Assembly (NCBI GenBank): GCA_020634435.1
Contig: JACKBS010000012.1
Location: 62,001-126,000, forward strand
Source: Ardenticatenaceae bacterium
GTDB taxonomy: Bacteria > Chloroflexota > Anaerolineae > Promineifilales > Promineifilaceae
Reading direction: 5' to 3'
DNA: 64,000 nucleotides
Under the pieces are notes generated by a model that saw only the letters and a list, made by a program, of their open reading frames with translations, was not told where the DNA came from and made no database searches. The first letter of the stretch is position 1. Each line of letters opens with the position of its first letter. A program made the translations under genes and the position numbers. Positions 27,301 through 35,763 of this stretch are shown here, one piece after another.

Positions 27301-28382
27301 AAACCGAAGGTAACTACCAGGTCTAAATCCCTCTTGGAAGCTCACGGCCGTTCTGACTATCAATCATTGCACTAAGCATCCTGGGCAGCATATTGTCTAA
27401 ATCCCTCTTGGAAGCTCACGGCCGTTCTGACATGTTTGCTCACTGGGCATCAGAGTGGATCAACTTGGTCTAAATCCCTCTTGGAAGCTCACGGCCGTTC
27501 TGACGAGATCTACGCGAACTATCGCTGGGTCTACTACTAGTCTAAATCCCTCTTGGAAGCTCACGGCCGTTCTGACGCCTACTACGGATTAATGAATTTG
27601 TCCGGGTATCTCGTCTAAATCCCTCTTGGAAGCTCACGGCCGTTCTGACAAGGCCCTTCTAGAGAACTCAAATGAAATTACGTAAGTCTAAATCCCTCTT
27701 GGAAGCTCACGGCCGTTCTGACATCATTTGGAGGTGTTCTATGAACACTCGTCGTCTGGTCTAAATCCCTCTTGGAAGCTCACGGCCGTTCTGACGATTG
27801 GACAGATGATTTCGACAACTGGACGGATGAATGTCTAAATCCCTCTTGGAAGCTCACGGCCGTTCTGACTGGACGGATGAAAATCCGAGCGATAACACCT
27901 TAATTGTCTAAATCCCTCTTGGAAGCTCACGGCCGTTCTGACACTGCTGAAGCAACTACCGTAGCATCAACCACACCAGGTCTAAATCCCTCTTGGAAGC
28001 TCACGGCCGTTCTGACGAAGCTGCCAGGTATCCAACGTACTGCGGGCATCTTGTCTAAATCCCTCTTGGAAGCTCACGGCCGTTCTGACGCGAGTTGCGT
28101 GGTTTATACGAAATCAGGGACGATGGGTCTAAATCCCTCTTGGAAGCTCACGGCCGTTCTGACTGAAAGTGGAATTCGGTACAGATGTTCTGTTTTCTGT
28201 CTAAATCCCTCTTGGAAGCTCACGGCCGTTCTGACCCTTCACCACCGACCCCGACTACGGGAAGCCATCCCGTCTAAATCCCTCTTGGAAGCTCACGGCC
28301 GTTCTGACTTCGCAAGCGCGCACAACGGGAACTGAGTTTTTTAGAAAAAAAATCCCTCTTGGAAGCTCACGGCCGTTCTGAC
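24379..28382 (-). CRISPR. CRISPR array 1, 47 repeats of 37 bp, transcribed leftwards
   Basis: On the + strand each repeat starts GTCTAAATCCCTCTTGG and ends ACGGCCGTTCTGAC; spacers are 35-38 bases. By my count there are 47 repeats (24379, 24452, 24524 ... 28272, 28346), plus one strongly degenerate unit at 24305-24341. The first five use AAACACAC in the middle, all later ones AAGCTCAC. Repeat 4 is split by a 603-bp insertion. A leader lies on the right, so the crRNA strand is minus; its repeat ends ATTTAGAC, like the usual 8-nt ATTGAAAC tag of type III crRNAs. The oldest spacers are at the left, where decay and insertion are seen. The leader-proximal repeat (28346-28382) has lost its GTCTA end. 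Confidence 0.98.
24605..25223. mobile_element. 603-bp MITE-like element inserted inside a CRISPR repeat
   Basis: The element occupies 24613-25215 and is flanked by the 8-bp target duplication CCTCTTGG (24605-24612 and 25216-25223). Ends are inverted: AGGGTTTTGC at the left and GCAAAACCCT at the right. A second inverted block, TAATGGCGACCACG, follows inside each end. Several internal copies of a CCACGTTTTTCG-like motif may be transposase sites. No coding frame, so it needs a transposase in trans. An 8-bp duplication fits several IS families (ISL3, IS66, IS256); the family cannot be fixed here. Confidence 0.85.
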
Positions 28383-28844
28383 TTCGCAGCAGTTATCCAC
28401 AGTGGGATAACGCTTCAAATACTCTACCATATTCTGTCTTTTTGTGGGTAATTTGCACCACTTTCATCATCACTTCGCCCTATTTATACCTTTGTTCGTC
28501 CCACCTTCTTACTCTTTCCGAGGGTCTTGCCAACCTATGGCCAAAATGGCCATTTCTTATCTCCCATTAATGTTTGATCCGCCTCCCTGATCGCCTCAGA
28601 TCGCTACCGATCGCGCTCAATCACGCTCAATCGCGTTTTCCGAGGGTCTCACTACCAATTCCCCCGCAAAATTATGCAATCTCTGCTGCCAAAAATGGTA
28701 GAAACTCTCTTGAAATGACTTAATCGTTAAACGACTCGTTGTAAACGTAAATGAAACTGCTTCCCGAATTACTCTATTATATCATAAGCAGCCCCGGCGT
28801 AGAGATGCTGGATTACCTCAAGCACGTTTTGTTTCAAGCGGGGA
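28383..28844 (-). promoter_or_regulatory. Leader of CRISPR array 1
   Basis: Sequence to about 28650 is clearly homologous to the region right of array 2, including TTATCCACAGTGGGA, TTTCCGAGGGTCTTGCC and CCCATTAATGTTTGATCCGC. TTATCCACA (28393-28401), a DnaA-box consensus, sits 10 bases from the last repeat and forms the inverted repeat GTTATCC/GGATAAC. The leader also separates the array from the 3' end of cas6. Nothing coding was seen. Confidence 0.85.
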
Positions 28845-29624
28845 TTACTCAAAAGAAGATTTGTTGGCAATAAAACGGGCAGCACCAGCTCCCATTGTTG
28901 TTTTGTGGCCTACACCGCTAAATGCAGCCAATCGGGCAAACGCTTGCCAAATGCGCATCTGGTCAGTCTTTCCCTTTTCGGCAAAAAAGGAAACCGTGCC
29001 AATAAAACCAGTAAACTGTTCGTGATAGGTAATGGCTACAGTGACGGTTTCTATACTGTGCTCAGTCACAAACACGTTGCGGGCACACCACTCTAACCAT
29101 GAGTCGGGCATTTGCAAACGCAAGGAGGGCGGTGCATAAGCCTGCCATACGCGTAGAGGCCATTCAAAGACATTTCTCGGCAGTGGCAGAGGCAAATGCC
29201 CGGCCCCTTGCCTGAAGGCTGTCGGGGATAGAAATTCAAGGCGAACCGTGTCATCCGGCCGGGACTCAGACAACTGCTGAAAACTTGTGCCAGGAACTAA
29301 TTCCACATGCGATATCCGCAGTTTTTGATACCCAAGCTCAAAAACCTGGCCACTATTGACTGCTTGAAGCCAGGCGGAATACATCACTGTGGTCGCCTCT
29401 TCGGTTAATAATGAATAACGCAACCCTGCTAAATAACCCTCGCCGGAATAATATGGCAATGTGGAAAACGGTTTGGGGGACGTGTGTTTATGCAGCCGGG
29501 TAGCGGCAGAAGGGTTGGCCTGCTTGAGAACAGTAAAAAGCAACCCATGATAGCCTCTGGCAAAAATTTGAGGGCCGTCCAGTGGGCCATCTACTCCTTG
29601 AAAACTAACAGCAATGTAATCCAC
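28845..29624 (-). CDS. cas6: Cas6 crRNA-processing endoribonuclease
   Basis: A 259-aa Cas6, the usual size. The N-terminal part has the family pattern RLHKHTSPKPFSTLPYYSG, with His residues that can act in cleavage, and the C-terminal ferredoxin-like domain ends in the Gly-rich loop AFSGVGHKTTMGAGA that grips the repeat. It cuts the array transcript within repeats to leave the 8-nt 5' tag. It is the last gene of the minus-strand cas operon, 5 bases after the membrane CARF gene, and lies next to the leader of array 1. As the only processing gene seen it must serve both arrays, whose repeats differ only in the middle. Confidence 0.88.
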   Translation of the reverse strand: MDYIAVSFQGVDGPLDGPQIFARGYHGLLFTVLKQANPSAATRLHKHTSPKPFSTLPYYSGEGYLAGLRYSLLTEEATTVMYSAWLQAVNSGQVFELGYQKLRISHVELVPGTSFQQLSESRPDDTVRLEFLSPTAFRQGAGHLPLPLPRNVFEWPLRVWQAYAPPSLRLQMPDSWLEWCARNVFVTEHSIETVTVAITYHEQFTGFIGTVSFFAEKGKTDQMRIWQAFARLAAFSGVGHKTTMGAGAARFIANKSSFE

Positions 29625-29629
29625 GTGCG

Positions 29630-30376
29630 TTACTCTCTAATCTCAAGTGTCAGCATATCTGTCCCTTGAAGTAAACCGTATTCTGTATTAATTTTGATTG
29701 GCTCTCCCCAGGCATCAAGTATGACCTGGCCTTTTTCATCCTTTTTTGCCAGCACATATTGAATGGGCCGTCTTTCGCTAACCGCGGCTAAAACCAGTCC
29801 AGCCGTCATTGGCTTTGAACCACCGGTAATGTCGGCAATGATTTCCGTGGAACTTAGGCCTTGGGCAGGTGCTGCGCTGTTAAATATTTGTCTGGCCACT
29901 CGATACGTGGAGGCAGCCTCATCACTATTGATCTCAAACGACGAGCCATAATGGAACGTGGTGGTATCTGATGAAAATTGCTGAGCCAATTCAGCGGCAA
30001 CCGTGGCTGATTCTGAAGAGGAAATTAACCAGCAGTCGGTTAAGCCTGGCAAATGGTGCTGGATGGCGGCTGGCGCAGATCCCTTGTGTTTGCTAACCAA
30101 AAGGATGAGTCCGCGACGAGGACGTGGTTTTTGCTCATCGAGAATAAAAAGTGACTGGGGGCGATTTTGCCAACTCCAAATGGTGCCAGCCAAAAGTGTC
30201 AGGAGAAGGACAATGAGGGTTAACGTGTAGCTTCCCTGCCAGACACCTGGATTATTGCTCCAATCTAGCAAGAATTGAATGATGAGGGGACTTACTGCTC
30301 CCCCTAACAGATATAGAGGAAGAGAAGGGCGATGTTCTAAAAAGGGTAAGAAAAAGCGTTTCATCGGTTTTCCCAT
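29630..30376 (-). CDS. Membrane-anchored CARF protein
   Basis: A 248-aa protein. Two hydrophobic helices lie at about residues 20-40 and 49-67, then the cytoplasmic part holds a CARF-type Rossmann fold: RGLILLVSKHKGS as the first strand and ADITGGSKPMTAGLVLAA as the second conserved motif, the usual ligand loop that binds cyclic oligoadenylate. No nuclease, protease or HTH domain is visible. In such TM-CARF proteins the membrane helices are the effector part, and ligand binding is thought to perturb the membrane. ATG 30376 starts 3 bases after the stop of the EAD-SAVED gene; ATG 30364 is an alternative. Confidence 0.72.
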   Translation of the reverse strand: MGKPMKRFFLPFLEHRPSLPLYLLGGAVSPLIIQFLLDWSNNPGVWQGSYTLTLIVLLLTLLAGTIWSWQNRPQSLFILDEQKPRPRRGLILLVSKHKGSAPAAIQHHLPGLTDCWLISSSESATVAAELAQQFSSDTTTFHYGSSFEINSDEAASTYRVARQIFNSAAPAQGLSSTEIIADITGGSKPMTAGLVLAAVSERRPIQYVLAKKDEKGQVILDAWGEPIKINTEYGLLQGTDMLTLEIRE

Positions 30377-30379
30377 GAA

Positions 30380-31249
30380 TTACTCGCGCAGTTTGCGGGT
30401 AATTGTGGCAACCTGGACGTAGTGAGAACGGCCGTCCTCGTCGCGGTGAAGGTGGTATAAGCAATCTCCCTGGTAAACGGTGCCCCAGGTGCAGCCAAGC
30501 AAAAACCCCAGCGCAACGGGCGCGGCTAAAAAAAGGTGCAGCCGGGCTTTGGAAAATTCCAGGCGCACCGTTTGCATTGTTTGGAAGAAGAGCTGGCCAA
30601 TTGCTTCCCAGTCGCTATCTACATCCAGAAATTCGGTTTTATCGTAAGCTGGTACATTGGTTAGCAGTAAAAAATGGGCAGGAACACCCTGATCATCCAG
30701 GTAAGCGGCGGCTGTCGGCAGCGCTGGCTGGGCCAGGCTAACCACCACGGCAATATCATCGCGTGATGGAACGGCCGTTGGCGCGGCAATATCTGGCCAA
30801 TTGGCGTGGGGGCGGTGTTTACGGCCGTAGGCCACCAGGCTGGCCAACTGCCCGCGCCGTTGCAAATAGGTCACTAATTCCTGAACTTTGGTTGCAAACT
30901 CATCTCCGGCCAGGTTCTCAAAGGGAACGCCTAATTCAAAGCACATCTCTTGCAGCTCTGCCTCATTAAACGTATCCAGCACGGTCTCGCGCAGGGCGCG
31001 CACCACGGCCTGTTCGGCTTTTACCTCGTCTGGTCTGGCGGTGATGAGGTAGGAAACGGCCGTGGTTGTGGTGTGTAACGGCCGTACCTGCACCTCCTCA
31101 CCTGCCAATACCCGCTTCATATCCACATCAGCAGGCTGTTCAAAACCACCGTTGTGCAACAGATTCATCGCCTGCTGCGCAATAATCAAGTTAGAGTTCG
31201 AATCCAAATCAACATCCTTTTTTGTCATGTCATCAACTATAAAATTCAC
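30380..31249 (-). CDS. EAD-SAVED fusion, putative cyclic-oligonucleotide sensor
   Basis: A 289-aa protein. Residues ~84-155 are an effector-associated death-like domain (LDTFNEAELQEMCFELGVPF, LVTYLQRRGQL, HRPHANWPDI), closely similar to the N-terminus of the STAND protein at 11801. Residues ~163-289 are a SAVED sensor domain: LPTAAAYLDDQGVPAHFLLL in the middle and the signature RLHLFLAAPVALGFLLGCTW near the end. SAVED domains bind cyclic nucleotides made by CD-NTases or Cas10. The start is GTG 31249, overlapping the RAMP stop by 4 bases (GTGA); ATG 31228 is possible. There is no catalytic domain, so output must come from an EAD partner. Confidence 0.78.
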   Translation of the reverse strand: MNFIVDDMTKKDVDLDSNSNLIIAQQAMNLLHNGGFEQPADVDMKRVLAGEEVQVRPLHTTTTAVSYLITARPDEVKAEQAVVRALRETVLDTFNEAELQEMCFELGVPFENLAGDEFATKVQELVTYLQRRGQLASLVAYGRKHRPHANWPDIAAPTAVPSRDDIAVVVSLAQPALPTAAAYLDDQGVPAHFLLLTNVPAYDKTEFLDVDSDWEAIGQLFFQTMQTVRLEFSKARLHLFLAAPVALGFLLGCTWGTVYQGDCLYHLHRDEDGRSHYVQVATITRKLRE

Positions 31250-33681
31250 CTTTCTACAAGTCTCACATCCAAAGCTTGTAAGCGTCCCTTTTCGTCTTGT
31301 TCAACTAAAAATGTGACCCTCTGTCCTTGATTAAGACTTGACAAACCTGGAGCTAGTTGGTCACGATGAACAAAGATATCTTTACCACCTTTTACCGGAA
31401 TGATAAAACCATATCTGTTCGAATCTGAGAAGGACTTAACCGTACCGGTTTGACGGTTAGCTTCACTTTCAGATATAGATTCTGCTGAGGTAGAAAAAGA
31501 TACAGCCTTTCGTTTTTTGCCCACCACTGATAACGACTCCGGCAAAACAGGACGCTCAACATATTCGTTGATTGTCGTATTTCGGGGAACTTCATGCTCT
31601 ATTTCCATGTACCTAGTTTGCTTTAACCAGTCAGGGGTCCCTTCACGCCAGCGCAACATTTCCAAAAGGGCTTGAATCTGTTCAAGATCGTAAAAAGAAA
31701 CTGAATCACCCTCAATTCTTAATTGACCCATAACATGATTGATAAATGCATCCAGAAAAAACTTTGATTCCACATCTTTGTATTCTGGTATATGCCAAGT
31801 TTGCATATTGTTGGCAAACAATTTGCCATAACGCCCTTTTCGCTCTTCTGAATTATCAGGCCCAGAAGGTAAGGTCATACGCTGTGAAAAACTCAGTTTT
31901 GGCTTGATGCAAACTGCTCCCATTCCTAGTGGCTTGCCCATACCTAATTTATGGTAATAGGGTCCTCCATCTTTCCCTGGAAGTTGCAGAGCCCACAGTA
32001 AAGCCCCCAATTCTTCTGGACGTAAATTTTCAAACCGAATGTCAAATGAGAATTGGACATCTGATTGTAACGGTCTTATCCTTGTTAACTGAGATTCATT
32101 GGCATAGCTACCTTTTTCCTTATCCCATTTCAAATCTTTGGCATCAATTGGCGGTTTTTTGCCTTTGTGCCAGTAATTTTTGTAACCTCGGATCTGGGTT
32201 TCTTTTGGAGCAGTGCCGTAATGTGCCAGCGCCATTTTATTATCAGGGTCATGACCCTCATCTTTGTTCTGAACAAGATAGTGCTGAAACGTAGTCGGTT
32301 TAGGCCCAGCGAGAATTTGTGGAATGATAGCCTTTTCACTATACCAAAGGCCATTTTTTGCCTCTTGATATCTTGCGTCTGAGATAAAAACCCTGCCCGC
32401 AAAGGACTTTATTTCACGCTTTTCCGAGCCATCTGATTCGATAATAATTGGGCTATTTTCTTCTTCAATCCACCCAAAAATCACATCTCCCAGGTCTGGC
32501 CGACGTTCTTTTTCCTTTAGCAACCTTCCTGGCACAAAATCTAGCGGTGTTGCTGCGCGCTCCGTACCCGATAGTTTGGCTGGGACTCTAAAGTTTGGAT
32601 TGTGACCGATATAGGTGACAACATTATTTTCTTCCACGAAAAATACTGGCTTACCATCGGCAAATATACCCCACTCACTACCTGCCCAGGCATCCAAATT
32701 TTCTTCCTGATACGGCGTCATTCCTTTTCGGTAGCCATCAATGACACTTTCAGGCACTGGAATCGTTTCTCTCTTCTTGTCGCGAGGCAATACAATAGTA
32801 TGGTTTTTACGAGGACTACTTCCACCAGTTTCCGCCATGCTACCAGCAGTGACCAAGATACCTTCGAATTCCTCCTCACCTGGGGCCGCAACAATAATGC
32901 TAAGCCGATTCTCGTTTCCTTTCTGCCAGTTACTTTTTGGAACCCAATCGCCCCGCCTAAAACTGATCGGTATAATTTGAGGCTTATAGCCATCATCATT
33001 AAAATGGTTGAAATTCGCTAATTTAATATCTTCGTCAGCAATTTTGATCCATTTTGCCCAACTCTCGTTGCTCCACCCGACTTGTTTTGGCGTTTGGGCG
33101 GGTTCTACTGACCACGATTCGCCAGACAATTTTAAATACCCTGCTTGCACCTTGCGCCCGTACTTACCTAGCGCATCTTCATATGGCTGATTAAGAGGGT
33201 CTTCTCCCTGCACCGCCACAGCTCGAAATGTAAACGTTGGTTGATCTGCTACATGACGTACACGTCCAAATCCAGCAATTTCAACGATTTGTCGCAACAT
33301 ACCGCGCAGAGAGCTTCCAGGTATAAGTGGTACCTTATGGTTAGGGTCGGTGCTAAAGAAATGCGCGTTTTGCTCTTTTTCCTTAGCTGTTACATCTTTC
33401 GGTTTTTTATTGCTTTGTTCAATGAACTGGTCAACTTCTAACATTCCCCGAATGTATACGGGAGACATGGTCGTGAGCTCACAGTGTATGGTGCCAGTGT
33501 GTGCTTCTTCAGCGTATACATTATGCGGAATAGGTGGATTAGCCCAAACGATTTTTTCTGGAAGCGGCACAAAATTATAAGGTGCTACAGATTCTACCTC
33601 GTACTCAGGACCAACAGGTCGGCTCCCTCTCTTTTTCTGGTAAATTCGCGGCTTTTGCGGATTATCATGCCGAAGTCTCAT
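31246..33681 (-). CDS. RAMP protein (TIGR03986-like) fused to a cold-shock domain
   Basis: An 811-aa protein of the type III effector complex. N-terminal RAMP features: TGTIHCELTTMSPVYIRG and IPGSSLRGMLRQIVEIAGFG. Around residue 590 a second Gly-rich RAMP loop reads YYHKLGMGKPLGMGAVCIK. Residues ~745-811 are a complete cold-shock/OB domain with GTVKSFSDSNRYGFIIP (RNP1-like) and DIFVHRDQL (RNP2-like). The domain should bind single-stranded RNA or DNA, perhaps target RNA leaving the complex. ATG 33681 follows GGAGG and overlaps csx19 by 17 bases. The long insertions between the two RAMP halves are of unknown function. Confidence 0.78.
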   Translation of the reverse strand: MRLRHDNPQKPRIYQKKRGSRPVGPEYEVESVAPYNFVPLPEKIVWANPPIPHNVYAEEAHTGTIHCELTTMSPVYIRGMLEVDQFIEQSNKKPKDVTAKEKEQNAHFFSTDPNHKVPLIPGSSLRGMLRQIVEIAGFGRVRHVADQPTFTFRAVAVQGEDPLNQPYEDALGKYGRKVQAGYLKLSGESWSVEPAQTPKQVGWSNESWAKWIKIADEDIKLANFNHFNDDGYKPQIIPISFRRGDWVPKSNWQKGNENRLSIIVAAPGEEEFEGILVTAGSMAETGGSSPRKNHTIVLPRDKKRETIPVPESVIDGYRKGMTPYQEENLDAWAGSEWGIFADGKPVFFVEENNVVTYIGHNPNFRVPAKLSGTERAATPLDFVPGRLLKEKERRPDLGDVIFGWIEEENSPIIIESDGSEKREIKSFAGRVFISDARYQEAKNGLWYSEKAIIPQILAGPKPTTFQHYLVQNKDEGHDPDNKMALAHYGTAPKETQIRGYKNYWHKGKKPPIDAKDLKWDKEKGSYANESQLTRIRPLQSDVQFSFDIRFENLRPEELGALLWALQLPGKDGGPYYHKLGMGKPLGMGAVCIKPKLSFSQRMTLPSGPDNSEERKGRYGKLFANNMQTWHIPEYKDVESKFFLDAFINHVMGQLRIEGDSVSFYDLEQIQALLEMLRWREGTPDWLKQTRYMEIEHEVPRNTTINEYVERPVLPESLSVVGKKRKAVSFSTSAESISESEANRQTGTVKSFSDSNRYGFIIPVKGGKDIFVHRDQLAPGLSSLNQGQRVTFLVEQDEKGRLQALDVRLVER

Positions 33682-34270
33682 TCTGTACCTCCGTGTTTTC
33701 TGATGGCCTATTCGCCCAGTTCAGGCTCACTATGCGGCTCAGTGCCACATAAGCCTGGCCAGCCGGATCATACTCAATGTAATGCCGGACGTTGATAAAT
33801 GCAGATTGCCCACTTCCTGGCGGTGCATGGAGCAAGCCTCGTGCCCCTTCCTGAAGCAACGTAAATCCATCCTGTTCTTTTATATTTTCGCCCCACAGCA
33901 GATACGCTTCTTCGTGGCAGTTTTCTGTGCCAACGGCCGTATCCACCGCCGCAGTCACCACCCTGCCCTCAAACGCAGTGCCTGTGCGCCAAACCAGCAG
34001 TTCCCCTGCTTCACCAAAGAGGCGCAGCTGCTGTACGGTTTTTGCTCGTAAGGACACCTCTACCTCAGAAAACGCTTCACTTGATAGCGTCAGCGTGCTC
34101 CCTACCAGATGTCCCCAAATGACGCCATCATCGGCATGGATCAAGAGCGTCATTTTGGGTGACTGGATTGTATTGTTTGCCGCTGCCTGATTAAGCCATT
34201 GGCCCCAAACGGCCAAATCTGACCCATCTGGCAGCGCCACCGATGTTATCTTTTCATACAACTCACTCAT
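33665..34270 (-). CDS. csx19: Csx19, type III-D marker protein
   Basis: A 201-aa protein matching my memory of the TIGR03984/Csx19 family: LLIHADDGVIWGHL, QQLRLFGEAGELLVWR, EAYLLWGENI, and the end RHYIEYDPAGQAYVALSRIV. It is a diagnostic component of subtype III-D with unknown molecular role. It starts inside the end of the tandem Cas7 gene (ATGA overlap) and ends inside the start of the RAMP-CSD gene, so it is cotranslated with complex subunits. Confidence 0.78.
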   Translation of the reverse strand: MSELYEKITSVALPDGSDLAVWGQWLNQAAANNTIQSPKMTLLIHADDGVIWGHLVGSTLTLSSEAFSEVEVSLRAKTVQQLRLFGEAGELLVWRTGTAFEGRVVTAAVDTAVGTENCHEEAYLLWGENIKEQDGFTLLQEGARGLLHAPPGSGQSAFINVRHYIEYDPAGQAYVALSRIVSLNWANRPSENTEVQNETSA

Positions 34271-35763
34271 GCCGATACCTCCAAAGAATTCAGCGCAGTC
34301 ACAAAACCTTCAAGCTCTTGCGCGCCCCCGTCAGGGAAGCTTAAGGTTCCATCCTTGGTGGTGCTAATGGTGATGGAACGGCCGTTTAAGCATAAATCAG
34401 CCGACAGACCTTCCAATCGCCCTCGTCCCACACTGCGTTCACCGCCCAAGGGCAAATCCCCGGTCCATAAATCTTTCAACACCAGCAACAACAAGCCCAC
34501 CTCCGCTCTAAACCAGTCATCATCCATCGTTGCCAATTTCCGCAATAACAGTTTCAGCTCCACAGTCGTTGGCGCTTCAGTGCGGGCAAAAAGTGGCTGC
34601 TGGCTAAAGAGCGCGCCTGGATAAGCACCGCCCGTGAAGCGATCTAACTTCACCCGATTTTGCACCAGGTTTGCTATGGGATTTTCCACAATGGACTCTT
34701 GCACCAATACGCGGCTGCCGCTGGCGTTGTCAGAGTCGTCCTCATCATGCCAGCCAAACATACCCTTGACCAGTTCGTCCCCAACATCACCCCCCTTTAG
34801 CGTGCGGGCAATGCGGCCCGCACGGGCACGAATGCTGCCCGCCAGACTGGTACCGGGAAGCACAGACTTTCCGACGGCATTTTTCAGATGTACCATGTCT
34901 GGATCATCTGCTTTGCCAGAGTCAGCGCGGATGAGAAGCGAGCTAACCAGTTTAAAAGTTACCTTCATCTGGAAAAATTCACGCGCATCTGAGTCTGGCA
35001 AGCTCACATTAAGCAGGCTGGCAATATTAGACTGGAACCCGTCGGCCTTTTTTGCATCAGGCATCTGGTAATTGAGCCAGGCAACAACTTGTGCTACATC
35101 ATTCATAGCAAATCGATTGACTTGCCAACCTGTTACTTTGCAACGGCCGTAACCGCGCCGTTTTCTCATCCCCAAATGGATATGCTCATTCTCCAGCCCT
35201 TGCAAGGCTATGGCCAGCCATGGCAGCATCTCGCGATTTTCTTCAGTTAGCCACAACTCAAAATGCAGCGGGAAAATCGTGCCTGCTGCCAACAGTTCAA
35301 TATCGTATTTTGCTCCATCTTTAGCTGTGCGCGTGTCGGCGTCCAGAGCAACACCATCTCGTATCTCGATAGGATTCGTCTTTGGCAGATCACCCAAGGC
35401 ATCATCAACCATTAGCCAGCTCTCAATACTGGCAATGGATGGATTTTGCTTCCCGACATCGGCAACATCTTCGCCTACGTAACCAAACAGCTTCTCAACC
35501 ATGTGGCCGCCTTTAGCCTGTTCGCCCACGCCATAGCCCAATTCCACCTCACGCATGTAGTTGCGTAGCGCGCCGGTGATCGAGGTACCGGTGAGCAACG
35601 GTGCCCCCGATACTTCATCACGCAGTAGCCCAATGTCGGTTACGCCACTGGTATCGCCATTGCCCAAATGGGTAGGGCTCTGCAACACCAGCTTGCCGCT
35701 GATAAAAATGCGCTCTCGCACCTGGCGGCTTTGTTTCCATTTTGTTTTCTCGTTCTGGGTCAT
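34267..35763 (-). CDS. Tandem Cas7 (Csm3/Cmr4-like) fusion
   Basis: A 498-aa protein with two Cas7-like RAMP units. Unit 1 (about 1-220): FISGKLVLQSPTHLGNGD, LLTGTSITGALRNYMREVE, and Gly-rich GMRKRRGYGRC. Unit 2 (about 255-480): LPGTSLAGSIRARAGRIAR and LPLGGERSVGRGRLEG. Both lie in the backbone that holds crRNA; each Cas7 usually cuts target RNA with an Asp near the N-terminal loop, and candidates are present (for example HLGNGD). Fusion fixes two adjacent backbone positions, as in other III-D complexes and in the logic of III-E gRAMP. ATGA overlaps on both sides. Confidence 0.82.
   Translation of the reverse strand: MTQNEKTKWKQSRQVRERIFISGKLVLQSPTHLGNGDTSGVTDIGLLRDEVSGAPLLTGTSITGALRNYMREVELGYGVGEQAKGGHMVEKLFGYVGEDVADVGKQNPSIASIESWLMVDDALGDLPKTNPIEIRDGVALDADTRTAKDGAKYDIELLAAGTIFPLHFELWLTEENREMLPWLAIALQGLENEHIHLGMRKRRGYGRCKVTGWQVNRFAMNDVAQVVAWLNYQMPDAKKADGFQSNIASLLNVSLPDSDAREFFQMKVTFKLVSSLLIRADSGKADDPDMVHLKNAVGKSVLPGTSLAGSIRARAGRIARTLKGGDVGDELVKGMFGWHDEDDSDNASGSRVLVQESIVENPIANLVQNRVKLDRFTGGAYPGALFSQQPLFARTEAPTTVELKLLLRKLATMDDDWFRAEVGLLLLVLKDLWTGDLPLGGERSVGRGRLEGLSADLCLNGRSITISTTKDGTLSFPDGGAQELEGFVTALNSLEVSA

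Noticed and set aside
25542..28335. Many open frames of 60-143 aa across array 1
   Set aside because: They are translations of the repeat (SKSLLEAHGRSD or LNPSWKLTAVLT periodicity) and not genes.
28393..28401. DnaA-box consensus as a replication origin
   Set aside because: A single box within a CRISPR leader, with a homologous copy at array 2; no box cluster, dnaA or rep gene nearby.
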